Below, piece by piece: positions 26,375 to 34,767 of a DNA stretch of 64,000 bases; within the stretch, counting starts at the first letter, position 1, and every line of letters starts with the position of its first letter. The notes below the pieces were generated by a model, which saw nothing but the letters and a program-made list of their open reading frames with translations, was not told the origin of the DNA and searched no databases. Source of the DNA: Streptomyces anulatus (GTDB taxonomy: Bacteria; Actinomycetota; Actinomycetes; Streptomycetales; Streptomycetaceae); NCBI RefSeq assembly GCF_000721175.1, contig NZ_JOEZ01000029.1, positions 39,339 to 103,338 of the forward strand, in the 5' to 3' direction. The position numbers were made by a program, and so were the translations under genes.

Positions 26375-26815
26375 GTGTCCAAAACAGATGACCGTCCCGT
26401 TCTGGCAGTGCGTCTGGACGACCTCTTCAAGACGGTCCGTCCCCAGAGCAAGAACTGGACGAACGCCGAGGTCGCCGAGGAACTGAAGCGGGCCAGCCCC
26501 GAACTCAAGGTCGGCGGCGTGTACTTGTCACAGCTGCGGACGGGCGCGCGCTCCAACCCCTCACCCGACCTTCTTGCCGCCCTGGCCCGGTTCTTCGGCG
26601 TCTCCGTCGCGTACTTCTTCGACGACACGGTCGCCGAGTCCGTGCTCAACGAGGTCGCCGCCATCGAAGCACTGCGGCAGGCAGGAGTCCGCTCCGTGGC
26701 CATGCGAGCCGCCGGGATGGAGAAGGAGAGCCTCCAGGCCGTCATGGCCGTCATGGACCAGTACCGCAGGATGCAGGGCCTGCCGCCGGTCACCGACCTC
26801 TCGGAGACCGAGTGA
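26375..26815 (+). CDS. XRE-family transcriptional regulator
   Basis: 146 aa regulator with an N-terminal helix-turn-helix (about residues 20-85: NAEVAEELKRASPELKVGGVYLSQLRTGARSNPSPDLLAALARFFGV). Its recognition region VGGVYLSQLRTGAR is like that of actinobacterial XRE proteins linked to ImmA/IrrE proteases. The C-terminal helices (VLNEVAAIEALRQAGVRSVAMRAAGM) probably dimerise or bind the protease. GTG 26375 has AAAGGAG at the right distance. Its stop overlaps the ImmA start by 4 bp. In such pairs the protease cleaves the repressor to relieve repression (known for the family). Confidence 0.88.
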   Translation: MSKTDDRPVLAVRLDDLFKTVRPQSKNWTNAEVAEELKRASPELKVGGVYLSQLRTGARSNPSPDLLAALARFFGVSVAYFFDDTVAESVLNEVAAIEALRQAGVRSVAMRAAGMEKESLQAVMAVMDQYRRMQGLPPVTDLSETE

Positions 26816-27378
26816 GGGCCGCGGGGAAGGGGCGTGCCGCCGGAAGGAACCGGCGCAGCCAGCTCAGGAGACTCCGCAAGGACGGCGCACGGCGCATAGC
26901 CGAGCTCAACCTGCCGTCGGGGGCGGGCGTCGCCGACCTCTGCCGCTACCTCGGCGGAATCCGCAACCGCCCCATCACGCTGGTCCCCCTGCAGATGCCC
27001 ACCTCCCATCCGTGCGGCATGTGGGTGGCCGCGTGCGACGAGGACCTCATCTTCTACGACGCCAATACCAACAGCGCCCATCAGGAGCACATCATCTTGC
27101 ATGAGCTGGGGCACATCATCTGCTGCCACAGGGGGGCGGGCTGGCTGGACGAGGCAAGCGCCCGCTCGCTCTTCCCCAACGTCGACCCCGGTCTCGTACG
27201 GGACATGCTCCAGCGCACCACGTACGACGACATCCAGGAACAGGAAGCTGAAGTCATCGCCTACCTCCTCTCCGAGCGGATGAGCAGTGCCGGGGAAGAG
27301 CAGGGCCCGGCCGTTGCCGACGGTGGGTTCCCCGGGGAGTCCGCCGCACTCCTGCGCGTCGAACGCACCCTGTTCTGA
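26812..27378 (+). CDS. ImmA/IrrE-type zinc peptidase
   Basis: 188 aa with the metalloprotease motif HELGH (residues 97-101) preceded by the strand LIFYDANTNSAHQEHIIL, as in ImmA/IrrE proteins, and a downstream acidic EQEAEVIAYLLSERM that supplies the third zinc ligand. It presumably cleaves or modulates the XRE regulator whose gene it overlaps (GTGA). No transmembrane segment is present, so it is cytosolic. Pairs of this kind serve as derepression switches in phage-like elements and in Streptomyces cluster control. Confidence 0.85.
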   Translation: MRAAGKGRAAGRNRRSQLRRLRKDGARRIAELNLPSGAGVADLCRYLGGIRNRPITLVPLQMPTSHPCGMWVAACDEDLIFYDANTNSAHQEHIILHELGHIICCHRGAGWLDEASARSLFPNVDPGLVRDMLQRTTYDDIQEQEAEVIAYLLSERMSSAGEEQGPAVADGGFPGESAALLRVERTLF

Positions 27379-27458
27379 GGCGCGGCGGGCCGGAAGCGGC
27401 TTGCACCGCCCTGCCGCGACCACTGCCTCGCGGCCCCGTTCAGCGCGTCCCCGGCGCC

Positions 27459-30400
27459 TCAGCCCCGGGTGGACGCCACCTCCTCGGCCAGGATCCTCAC
27501 GGCTCGCCGGATGTCGTCCGCACGGTGCTCACCGGTGACGAAGAACCGCAGTCTCGCCTGCCCCTCCTCCACCGCGGGGTGGAAGATCGCATCGGCGATG
27601 ACGCCCCTCGCGAACAGCCGGTCGGCGACCCGCAGCGTCCTGGCCGAATCACCCAGGACACACGGCACGATCGGCGTGTGCCCGCTGGTCCCCGTCGCCA
27701 GACCGGCCGACACGGCCAGGTCACGGAACAGCTCGGCGTTTCGCCTCAGGGCACGCACCCGCCCGGGCTCCGCGACGATCAGCTCGGTCGCCGCCAGCGC
27801 CGCCGCCGCGTTGGCCGGACTCAGCCCGACGCTGTAGACGAATCCGGGCAGCGTGTGCCGCAGCCAGCGCACCATCCGGGCCGAACCCCCCAGGTATCCG
27901 CCGCAGCTGGCGAAGGCCTTGGAGAGGGTGCCCATCCACAGGTCGACGCCGGAACGCTCGACACCGAAGAACTCGCCCACACCACGGCCGTGTTCCCCCA
28001 CCGTGCCGATGCTGTGCGCCTCGTCGACCATCAGCAGGGCGCCGAAACGCTTCTTGAGCTGCATGACGGCAGGCAGGTCGACCAGGTCGCCGTCCATGCT
28101 GTAGGCACCCTCGACCACGATGAGCACCCGTTTGAACCGGGACCGGTTGACCTGGAGCAGGTGCTCCAGCTCGCCCATGTCGTTGTGCGCGAACGGACGC
28201 CGTGCCGCCCCCGACAGCGCGCAGCCCTGGAGGATGCTGTTGTGGGCGAGCGCGTCGTGGATCACCAGGTCCCCCGCGCCGACGAGGTGGCCCAGCGCCG
28301 TCACGTTGGTGGCGTAGCCGCTCACCAGGGCGAGGCAGTCCTCCACACCGAGGAATCCGGCCAGCGCCCGCTCCAGTCGTACCGTCAGGTCCCGTTCCCC
28401 GGACAGCACCCGGCTGGCGGAGACCGAGGTCCCGTACCGGTCCACCGCCCGATGCGCGGCCTCACTGACCGCCGGGTGACCCGACAGGCCCAGGTAGTTG
28501 TAGCTCCCGAAGGACAGGAACTCCCGGCCCCCGACCACTGTCCTGTCCAGGATGTTTCCCTCGTGGACCCGGAAGTACGGGAAGTCCGCGCCGCTGCTGA
28601 GGATCGCTTCCGCCTGCTCCTCGAAGCGGGCCACTTCCGGGAAGTCGTCGACGCATGCGGTCGCGGGACTCCAGCCCCCCGCCTCCTCCGGCGGGAGCGG
28701 CTCCGGCACCACGGCTCCCCACTCCGCCTCCGGCCGCCAGGACGGTGGCTCCCCGGGGCCGGGGGGCGGTGTGCGGTACGCACCGACCAGCGTGGTCAGT
28801 CGCTCGATCGTCAGGCCGGACGCGTACATCTCGTCGGTGGAGAAGCCGGGGACCCTCTTGGCGATGCCGGCCTCCAGCTCCTGGAGCATCAGGGAGTCGA
28901 AACCGAGATCGTTCGTCAGCACCATCGGTCCCCTCAGGTCGAGGAGGGGAACGACACTCGTGCGCGAAACCTCCTCGAACACGACGGACACCCCGGCCCG
29001 GCCGTCAGCCGGCACGTCCGCGGAGGCGGCTGCCGGTGCGTACACGGCTGCCGCCCCGGGCGGGCCGGCCTGCTCCGGCGCGTCCCCGATATCGCGGGCC
29101 GACAGGTCCACCACCCAGTGATGACGGGGCGCGAGGGGACTCGGCGGCAACGTGCACGGGCGTTCCGGCTCCGTCATCGGACGGAGCCCCCGGCCGGTGA
29201 CCGCCCGCACCGCAAGGTCGGCCAGCACGCTCGCGCGCTCCTGTTCCGGCAGCGAGCCCGGGGCTGGGACGACGACCCGGGGAAGCGGCTCGCCGGGAGG
29301 CACCGTACCGGCCGCCCGCCCGGGGCCGAGCTCCCCGGTGCGGCCGGCCTCCAGGGCCGCGGCTGCCGAGACCAGCCGGTCCGCGGCGGTCGCGGTGTCC
29401 TCCACCACCAGGGCCAGGCGTTCCGCGAGGGGGGCCCGCCGGGCCAGGGTGTCCGCCACCCGGGCCGGCGGCAGCCCGTCAGTGACGATGGTGTGCGCCA
29501 CTTCCCGGGCGTAGCGGGCCAGCCCGGCCCGGTCGCGGGCGCTGAGCACCAGCAGGTGGCTCTCCCTCCTGGGTGCCGGGGCGGCCTGCGGTGCCGGGCT
29601 CTCCACCACCGGTGCGGGGCTCTCCTCCACCACCAGGTGGACGCCCGTCCCACCGAAGCCGAAGGCGCTCACCCCCGCCCGGCGCGGCCGCCCCGTGCCG
29701 GGCCACGCGGTCGCCGCCGTCGGAACGGTCAGGCCGGCGGCCCGGAGCCCGGAAGGTTCCGCCAGCTCGAACTGCGGCTGCGGCGGTATGACTCCCCGGT
29801 GGACCGCCAGGGCGGTCTTGATGAGTCCGGCCATCCCCGCGGCGGCGAGCGAGTGCCCCAGCACCGCTTTCACCGCCCCGAGGAAGGCCGGGGCGCTCTC
29901 CGTACCGCGCAGTTCCCGCAGGGCACCCGTCTCGACGGGATCACCGACCCCCGTCCCGGTCCCGTGCGCCTCCAGGTATCCGACGGAGTCCGGGGCCAGG
30001 TCCGCGTCGCGGTAGGCCCGTCGCAGCGCGCGCAGTTGACCGGCCGCCTGCGGATGCATGCCTCCTCGGACGGCCCCGTCGTTGGCCGTTCCCACGCCAC
30101 GGATCACCGCGTACACCCGGTCCCCGGCGGCCTGCGCGTCGGACAGCGGACGCAGGACCAGGACGCCGGCTCCCTCGCCCAGAACGAACCCATCGGCCTC
30201 CGCGCCGAACGGCAGGCACCTGCCGCTGCGCGAGACCGCGCCGATACGGCTCAGGCCCACCAGCAGATCGGGCGTGAGAATGAGCTGCGCGCCACCGGCC
30301 AGCGCGATGCGGCTGCGGCCCGCGCGCAGCGCGTACACGGCGTTGGCCACGGCCATGAGGCCACCGGAGCACGCCGAGTCCAGCGCATAGCTCTCGCCGT

Positions 30401-30983
30401 GCAGGCCGAAGACCGAACTGATGGTGTTCGAACCCATGTTGAGCAGGAGCCCGACCACGGACGAGCCGTGCAGCTCGTCCACCGCCCTGACCGTCTCCGG
30501 CCACCCCGGGCCGGCCGCCCGAGCCCCGAACTCGCCGCCGGCCAGCTGGCGCATCCGGATCCGCATCGTGCTGAGCTCGCGGTATCCGGACATGGTGAGC
30601 GCGGTGACCACCGAGGTCTCCTCACGGTCGAAGCCCTCGGCCTCCCACCCCGCGTCCTGGATCGCCTCGCGCGCCAGGTCGATCAGCAGCCGGTGCTGAG
30701 GATCCAGCGACCTGGCCCGGCGCGGCGGAACACCGTAGTGCTCCGCGTCGAAGTGGCCCACGTCCCGCAGCAGCGCCATCGTGTCCGTGTAGACCGAGGA
30801 CGCGTCACGGACGTCGTCGCTGAGAAGGCCGGCCCTGCGCCATCGCGCGTCCGGAACCGTGCCGAACTGCGCCCGCGGTTCCATGAGGAGCCGCCAGTAC
30901 TGATTGACGTTCTGTGCCCCTGGAAACCGGCACGCCATCCCCACGATCGCGATGTCGTCACGCTCTGCCCCCGCCGAACCCAC
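27459..30983 (-). CDS. KS-ACP-alpha-oxoamine synthase fusion protein
   Basis: 1174 aa. Residues 9-452 are a type I ketosynthase (Cys205 in DSACSGG, His340 in EAHGTGT, His377 in GHSLAAAG). Residues 475-610 look like the KS-AT linker, and 612-623 (LPPSPLAPRHHW) is a post-AT-like motif, but no AT core lies between, so an AT seems deleted. ACP Ser697 is in GFDSLML. Residues about 800-1170 are a PLP alpha-oxoamine synthase (AONS/ALAS/SPT family) with HSIGT after Asp987 and Schiff-base Lys1022 in TLSKAF. It should load a malonyl unit in trans, extend a chain and decarboxylatively condense it with an amino acid. RedL and PigH are relatives with a comparable C-terminus. GTG 30983 follows AAAGGG. Confidence 0.9.
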   Translation of the reverse strand: MGSAGAERDDIAIVGMACRFPGAQNVNQYWRLLMEPRAQFGTVPDARWRRAGLLSDDVRDASSVYTDTMALLRDVGHFDAEHYGVPPRRARSLDPQHRLLIDLAREAIQDAGWEAEGFDREETSVVTALTMSGYRELSTMRIRMRQLAGGEFGARAAGPGWPETVRAVDELHGSSVVGLLLNMGSNTISSVFGLHGESYALDSACSGGLMAVANAVYALRAGRSRIALAGGAQLILTPDLLVGLSRIGAVSRSGRCLPFGAEADGFVLGEGAGVLVLRPLSDAQAAGDRVYAVIRGVGTANDGAVRGGMHPQAAGQLRALRRAYRDADLAPDSVGYLEAHGTGTGVGDPVETGALRELRGTESAPAFLGAVKAVLGHSLAAAGMAGLIKTALAVHRGVIPPQPQFELAEPSGLRAAGLTVPTAATAWPGTGRPRRAGVSAFGFGGTGVHLVVEESPAPVVESPAPQAAPAPRRESHLLVLSARDRAGLARYAREVAHTIVTDGLPPARVADTLARRAPLAERLALVVEDTATAADRLVSAAAALEAGRTGELGPGRAAGTVPPGEPLPRVVVPAPGSLPEQERASVLADLAVRAVTGRGLRPMTEPERPCTLPPSPLAPRHHWVVDLSARDIGDAPEQAGPPGAAAVYAPAAASADVPADGRAGVSVVFEEVSRTSVVPLLDLRGPMVLTNDLGFDSLMLQELEAGIAKRVPGFSTDEMYASGLTIERLTTLVGAYRTPPPGPGEPPSWRPEAEWGAVVPEPLPPEEAGGWSPATACVDDFPEVARFEEQAEAILSSGADFPYFRVHEGNILDRTVVGGREFLSFGSYNYLGLSGHPAVSEAAHRAVDRYGTSVSASRVLSGERDLTVRLERALAGFLGVEDCLALVSGYATNVTALGHLVGAGDLVIHDALAHNSILQGCALSGAARRPFAHNDMGELEHLLQVNRSRFKRVLIVVEGAYSMDGDLVDLPAVMQLKKRFGALLMVDEAHSIGTVGEHGRGVGEFFGVERSGVDLWMGTLSKAFASCGGYLGGSARMVRWLRHTLPGFVYSVGLSPANAAAALAATELIVAEPGRVRALRRNAELFRDLAVSAGLATGTSGHTPIVPCVLGDSARTLRVADRLFARGVIADAIFHPAVEEGQARLRFFVTGEHRADDIRRAVRILAEEVASTRG

Positions 30984-31009
30984 TGTGCAGCCCTTTCGCT
31001 GTCGCGGTC

Positions 31010-31951
31010 TCATCCCTTGCCGGCCAGCCGCCCGGCCCACCACGCCGCCACCTCTTCGACCTGCGCGGCCACCGGGGTGGCCCGCACCTCGAACCCGGCC
31101 TCGTAAGCGCTGGAGTCGACGACGAACGGCCGGTCGAACTGGTAGCGGATTTCCTTGAGTTCACGCATCAGCGGGGAGAACAGCGCCAGCGCGTCCAGCA
31201 TCACGGGCGGCAGCCCGCGCACGGCGACCGGTCCCGTTCCCGACGCGGTGGCGAGGAGCGCGACCATCTCACGCACCGACAGCGCGGGCGCCGTCGGGAC
31301 GTGCCAGGCCCGCCCCCAGGCCCGCTCCTCACCCGCCACCTCCACGAGAGCCCTCGCCACATCGGGCACATAGCTCCAGCTGTGGGGGGCGTCCGGGTCC
31401 CCGAGCGTGGAGACCGGTTTGCCGCGCAGCAGACGCGGCACGACCCGCCCGGCCAGGTGTCCGCCGCTCGTCACGCCCGGCCCGAAGAAGTCCGATGCCC
31501 GCACCTCGACCGCTCTGATCCGGCCCTGGCGGTGCCGTTCACATGCCTCCTCCCAGCCCGCGGCGCGCGCCCGGCCCTTGGGGCCGGTCGCCGCGAGCGG
31601 CAGCGACTCGTCCATCGGACCCCGCACCGGGCCGTAGCCGTAGAGGTTGCCCAGCAGCACCAACACCGCTCCGGACGCCTCGGCGGCCGCACACGCCGAC
31701 GAAACCAGGGGCGGCCATTCCTTCACCCAGCGGTGATAGGGGGGAGCGGCACAATGGAAGATCGCCTCGGCGCCCTTCGCCACCTCGGTCAGCCGACCGG
31801 CGTCCGCCGCGTCCAGCGCGACCTGCTCGACACCTGGCTGGGCGCCGCGCCCCGAGCGCGTCACCACGCGTACCGAATGCCCCTTCGCGGCCAGCAGTCG
31901 AGCTGTCTCCGCACCGGCAGGACCGTATCCGACCACCACATAGGAACTCAC
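31010..31951 (-). CDS. NAD(P)-dependent epimerase/reductase family protein
   Basis: 313 aa with an atypical N-terminal Rossmann motif, VVGYGPAGAETARLL, in which GxGxxG is GYGPAG, as in the NmrA/UDP-sugar epimerase-like family of Streptomyces. No clear YxxxK is seen, so catalysis is uncertain. It sits 27 bp upstream of the KS-ACP-AONS gene on the same strand and is probably co-transcribed, which makes it a candidate tailoring reductase, but close relatives also occur alone beside TetR genes in many Streptomyces genomes, so it could be ordinary. The start is GTG at 31951. Confidence 0.75.
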   Translation of the reverse strand: MSSYVVVGYGPAGAETARLLAAKGHSVRVVTRSGRGAQPGVEQVALDAADAGRLTEVAKGAEAIFHCAAPPYHRWVKEWPPLVSSACAAAEASGAVLVLLGNLYGYGPVRGPMDESLPLAATGPKGRARAAGWEEACERHRQGRIRAVEVRASDFFGPGVTSGGHLAGRVVPRLLRGKPVSTLGDPDAPHSWSYVPDVARALVEVAGEERAWGRAWHVPTAPALSVREMVALLATASGTGPVAVRGLPPVMLDALALFSPLMRELKEIRYQFDRPFVVDSSAYEAGFEVRATPVAAQVEEVAAWWAGRLAGKG

Positions 31952-32017
31952 GCCCGAACACTAACGTGATCAAAGCCGCATCTACTGAAAATCCGATAAG
32001 TGAGGGATGGCTCCGCT

Positions 32018-32668
32018 TCAGGAGATCCTTCGATCGAGCCCGGCCGTGACCGACCGGACCGCCGCGTCGGGCGAGTCTCCGGCCGCGATCGCGAAGTCCC
32101 GGGTCATGGCCGACAGGACCTGGTCCGGCCCGTGGACGCCGATGAGGTATCCGGCGTGGGCGAGCTGGGCCAGTCCGTGCATCTGGCAGAAGAGCTGACG
32201 CACGAGGAGGTCGGGGTCCGCGTCCTGACGGAAGCGCCCGGCGGCGATACAGCGCCGGATGGCGTCCCGTGGGTGACGCAGGACGTCCACGCCCATCGCG
32301 CGGTCCTCGTCCGTGAGCGTGAAGCCGACCAGGGTGGCCCCGCCGAACAGGACGGCGTAGACGTCGAGTTCGACGCGGGCGAACGCCTGGTACACGCCGC
32401 AGAGTTCGGCGAGCTCCGCCACCGGGTCCTCGCTCCGGGGCACGGCCTCCACCCGCACCAGGAAGCGGGCGAAGCCTTCACGCGTCAGGGCGCGCACCAA
32501 CTCGGGCATCGAGCCGAAATGCGTGTAGACCGCCATGGTCGAGGTTTCGGCCTCCTTGGCCAGGCGGCGGGCGCTCAGGGCGGCGGGACCTCCCTCGGAC
32601 AGAACCCGGGCCGCCTCGCTCAGGAGCCGGCGGCGCACCTCGGACGGATCTCTCTTGGGGGTTGACAC
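32018..32668 (-). CDS. TetR-family regulator
   Basis: 216 aa. The N-terminal HTH (about residues 12-57: LLSEAARVLSEGGPAALSARRLAKEAETSTMAVYTHFGSMPEL) matches TetR repressors with the recognition helix MAVYTHF. The C-terminal region is a ligand-binding helix bundle with many cysteine and leucine residues. It is divergent from the SGNH gene, and the 68-base spacer holds two copies of a palindromic site, so autoregulation and control of that neighbour are likely. It is not evidently part of the polyketide cluster. Confidence 0.88.
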   Translation of the reverse strand: MSTPKRDPSEVRRRLLSEAARVLSEGGPAALSARRLAKEAETSTMAVYTHFGSMPELVRALTREGFARFLVRVEAVPRSEDPVAELAELCGVYQAFARVELDVYAVLFGGATLVGFTLTDEDRAMGVDVLRHPRDAIRRCIAAGRFRQDADPDLLVRQLFCQMHGLAQLAHAGYLIGVHGPDQVLSAMTRDFAIAAGDSPDAAVRSVTAGLDRRIS

Positions 32669-32678
32669 CAGCCCATCG

Positions 32679-32714
32679 TAACGCTGTTATGAACCGGATG
32701 TATAACGGCGTTAT
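32679..32714. promoter_or_regulatory. Twin TetR operators between divergent genes
   Basis: TAACGCTGTTAT at 32679-32690 and ATAACGGCGTTAT at 32702-32714, the second a perfect 13-base palindrome with a central G. The copies are 23 bases apart start to start, and both overlap the promoter space between the TetR gene and the SGNH gene. The palindromic form suits a TetR dimer. Confidence 0.75.
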
Positions 32715-32736
32715 GAGCCAGAGGAGTGTGTGGGGA

Positions 32737-33447
32737 ATGCTCGAGCTGCCACCGCGAGAGGGACCGCTGCGCCTGTCCGAGGCCGACGGTGACATCCACG
32801 GGGTCACCGAAGGGCACGGGCCTCCCCTGCGCCTGGCCGTCCTCGGTGATTCCGCGGCCGCGGGAGTCGGCGCCCTCAGCCACCGGGAGGCGCTCGCCGG
32901 GCAACTCGCTCCCGCGCTGACGGCCCTGACCGGTCAGGGCGTGTCCTGGCGGGTGACCGCGCGGTCCGGAGCCACGGTGGAGTCGGTCCGCCGCGGTCTG
33001 GTGCCGCAGCTGACCGACCCGCTGACGTGCTGGACGCCCGACCTCGTACTGGTGGCGGTGGGCATCGCCGACGCGCGGCGACTGCGCGGCCCCGTCGCTT
33101 TCCGGCGCGATGCCGGGCGCCTCGTACGCGACATCCGCCTGCGCCTGGGCCACGAGGTGCCCGTCGTGTTCGCCGGACTGCCCACCCTCGACCGCGTCGA
33201 GTCGGCGGAGCCCAGGACCGACCGGCTGGTCAAGGGTTATCTCTGGCTCCTCGACCGGCAGTTGAGAGCTGTGGCGGCCCGTGAGGCCGCAACCTTCCAC
33301 CTGCCGGCCGGATGGCCGCCCCGGATCCCCGCGGAATGGCTGGCGGCGGACCGCTTCAACCTCTCGCCGCAGGGCTACCGTGCCTGGGGCCGGACACTGG
33401 CCGCAGGCATCGCCCCGCTGGCGGAACAGACGGCCGTCGGCTCCTGA
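32737..33447 (+). CDS. SGNH/GDSL-like hydrolase with altered catalytic His block
   Basis: 236 aa. Block I is GDSAAAGVG (nucleophile Ser), block II lies in a glycine-bearing segment TARSGATVES, and block III has VGIADARR instead of the usual GxND. The C-terminal block V, normally DxxH, reads DRFN: Asp is kept and His is replaced by Asn. The enzyme may be inactive or use another base. ATG 32737 (GAGGAG upstream) is preferred because earlier starts fall inside the operator palindrome. It is probably controlled by the divergent TetR. Confidence 0.75.
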   Translation: MLELPPREGPLRLSEADGDIHGVTEGHGPPLRLAVLGDSAAAGVGALSHREALAGQLAPALTALTGQGVSWRVTARSGATVESVRRGLVPQLTDPLTCWTPDLVLVAVGIADARRLRGPVAFRRDAGRLVRDIRLRLGHEVPVVFAGLPTLDRVESAEPRTDRLVKGYLWLLDRQLRAVAAREAATFHLPAGWPPRIPAEWLAADRFNLSPQGYRAWGRTLAAGIAPLAEQTAVGS

Positions 33448-33674
33448 GCGGAACCCTCGACCCGCCGCACGGTCCGGTCGAAGCGGTCACCCACGAGGAC
33501 GCGCGGAAGAAGCGGGCCGCTGCACGTAGCCGTTCCCGGCGCGGACAAGACCACTTCCCGGGATTCCGCCGGAACATGGTGTGTACGACGCTTCAGTGCT
33601 CGCCGGGGGACATGTCCAGAGTTCGAAATCCAGGTCCAGGTCCGACGCGGTATGCCCCCTGTCCGCAAAGCTCC
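33448..33674. other. Intergenic region, nothing recognised
   Basis: 227 bases between the SGNH gene and the MmyB-like regulator gene, which converge. I see no gene, no clear hairpin and no repeat here. Confidence 0.5.
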
Positions 33675-34523
33675 TTACCGCTGGGGGCATGCCGTCGGCG
33701 AACCGCTCAGCCGCTTCAACGCGCTCTGCGCGGTGCCGTGGACAGCCGTGAAGACGACCAGCGACTGGCCCTCGTCGCCGGGGAGGGAGAGGGTTTCGTA
33801 GGCGAGGTCGAACCTCCCGGCCAGGGGGTGGTCGAAGCTCTTGGTGCCGTACGTCTTCTCCCGGACGTCCTGGGCCGCCCACAGGATCCGGAACTCGGGG
33901 CTGCGCGCACTGAGCTCGGCGACGAGGTGCCCCAGACGGGAATGGTGCGCGTGACGCGCGGCGGAGAAGCGCAGGTAGCCGATGGTCTGACGGGCGACCT
34001 CATCCCACTGCGGGTACAGGCTGCGCGCCGCGGTGTCCAGGAAGATGTGACGGGCGAGGTTCGATCCGCCTGCCGGCGCATCGGCCAGGCCGGGCACCAG
34101 GGCCAGAGCGAGCTCGTTGGCGGCGAGAACGTCCATGCCGGGGTCGACGACGTAGGCGGGCACGGCACGCATCGCGTCCAGCATCCGACGGACATCCGGA
34201 CGAACCCGTCGGGCCCCGGGGGGCGACGACTCGGCCCGCGGGCGCTGCGGAGGGTGCGCCAGATCGTGCAGATGGGCCCGCTCGGTGGCGTCCAGCCGCA
34301 GCACACGGGCCAGGGCCTCCAGCACGGCGTCCGAGGGATTGGTCGCCCGCCCCTGCTCCAGGCGCGTGTAGTAGACGGTGCTCACTCCGGCGAGTCCCGC
34401 CACCTCCTCGCGGCGGAGTCCCGGCACCCGCCGCCGGCCCAGCGCCGGAACGCCCGCGGCCTCAGGCGTCACGTGCGACCGCCGTGAACGAAGAAACCTG
34501 CCCAGCTCACGTGCCTGCTTCAC
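33675..34523 (-). CDS. MmyB-like XRE-family transcriptional regulator
   Basis: 282 aa. Residues 1-90 form an XRE-type HTH (LRREEVAGLAGVSTVYYTRLEQGRATNPSDAVLEALARVL). The remainder is the MmyB-like sensor domain with DPGMDVLAANELALAL and HPLAGRFDLAYETLSLPGDEGQSLVVFTA. This family binds a small ligand and usually controls the divergent oxidoreductase gene. GTG at 34523 has GGGGGAG upstream. A 23-base perfect inverted repeat lies between this gene and the quinone-oxidoreductase-like gene, a likely binding site. Confidence 0.9.
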   Translation of the reverse strand: MKQARELGRFLRSRRSHVTPEAAGVPALGRRRVPGLRREEVAGLAGVSTVYYTRLEQGRATNPSDAVLEALARVLRLDATERAHLHDLAHPPQRPRAESSPPGARRVRPDVRRMLDAMRAVPAYVVDPGMDVLAANELALALVPGLADAPAGGSNLARHIFLDTAARSLYPQWDEVARQTIGYLRFSAARHAHHSRLGHLVAELSARSPEFRILWAAQDVREKTYGTKSFDHPLAGRFDLAYETLSLPGDEGQSLVVFTAVHGTAQSALKRLSGSPTACPQR

Positions 34524-34609
34524 GGCTCCCCCGGATCCTCTCGGCACAGCGGGACGCTGTCGCCCCCCACCTCGGGCGCCAGTATGCCCTCACCGGGGCA
34601 ATCTGCTGT

Positions 34610-34662
34610 GTACCCCGTCAGTACCCCCCACCTCACCACGGTGGGGGGTACTGACGGGGTAC
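34610..34662. promoter_or_regulatory. Perfect 23-bp inverted repeat in a divergent promoter
   Basis: The arms 34610-34632 and 34640-34662 are perfect reverse complements, separated by 7 bases. Each arm contains the halves GTACCCCGTCAGTACC and CCCCACC. It lies between the MmyB-like regulator and the MDR oxidoreductase, about 106 bases from the latter's start. Such a long perfect palindrome can be an operator for a regulator dimer or form an extruded hairpin; the arm contains an internal GTAC direct repeat. Confidence 0.75.
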
Positions 34663-34767
34663 TGGTCGGCAGGGTCCTCCCGGTCCACGGTTGAGCTCAG
34701 TGCGCACCGCGCACGGTCGTCGCCGCCAGCGGTGTCGGCTCGTTCCCGCCCCCCTGGAGCACCGGTC

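Noticed and set aside
27525..31106. Long open frame opposite the KS-ACP-AONS gene
   Set aside because: It is a shadow of a high-GC gene; the other strand has all expected catalytic motifs, while this frame has low-complexity Arg/Gln/Gly runs and no domain.
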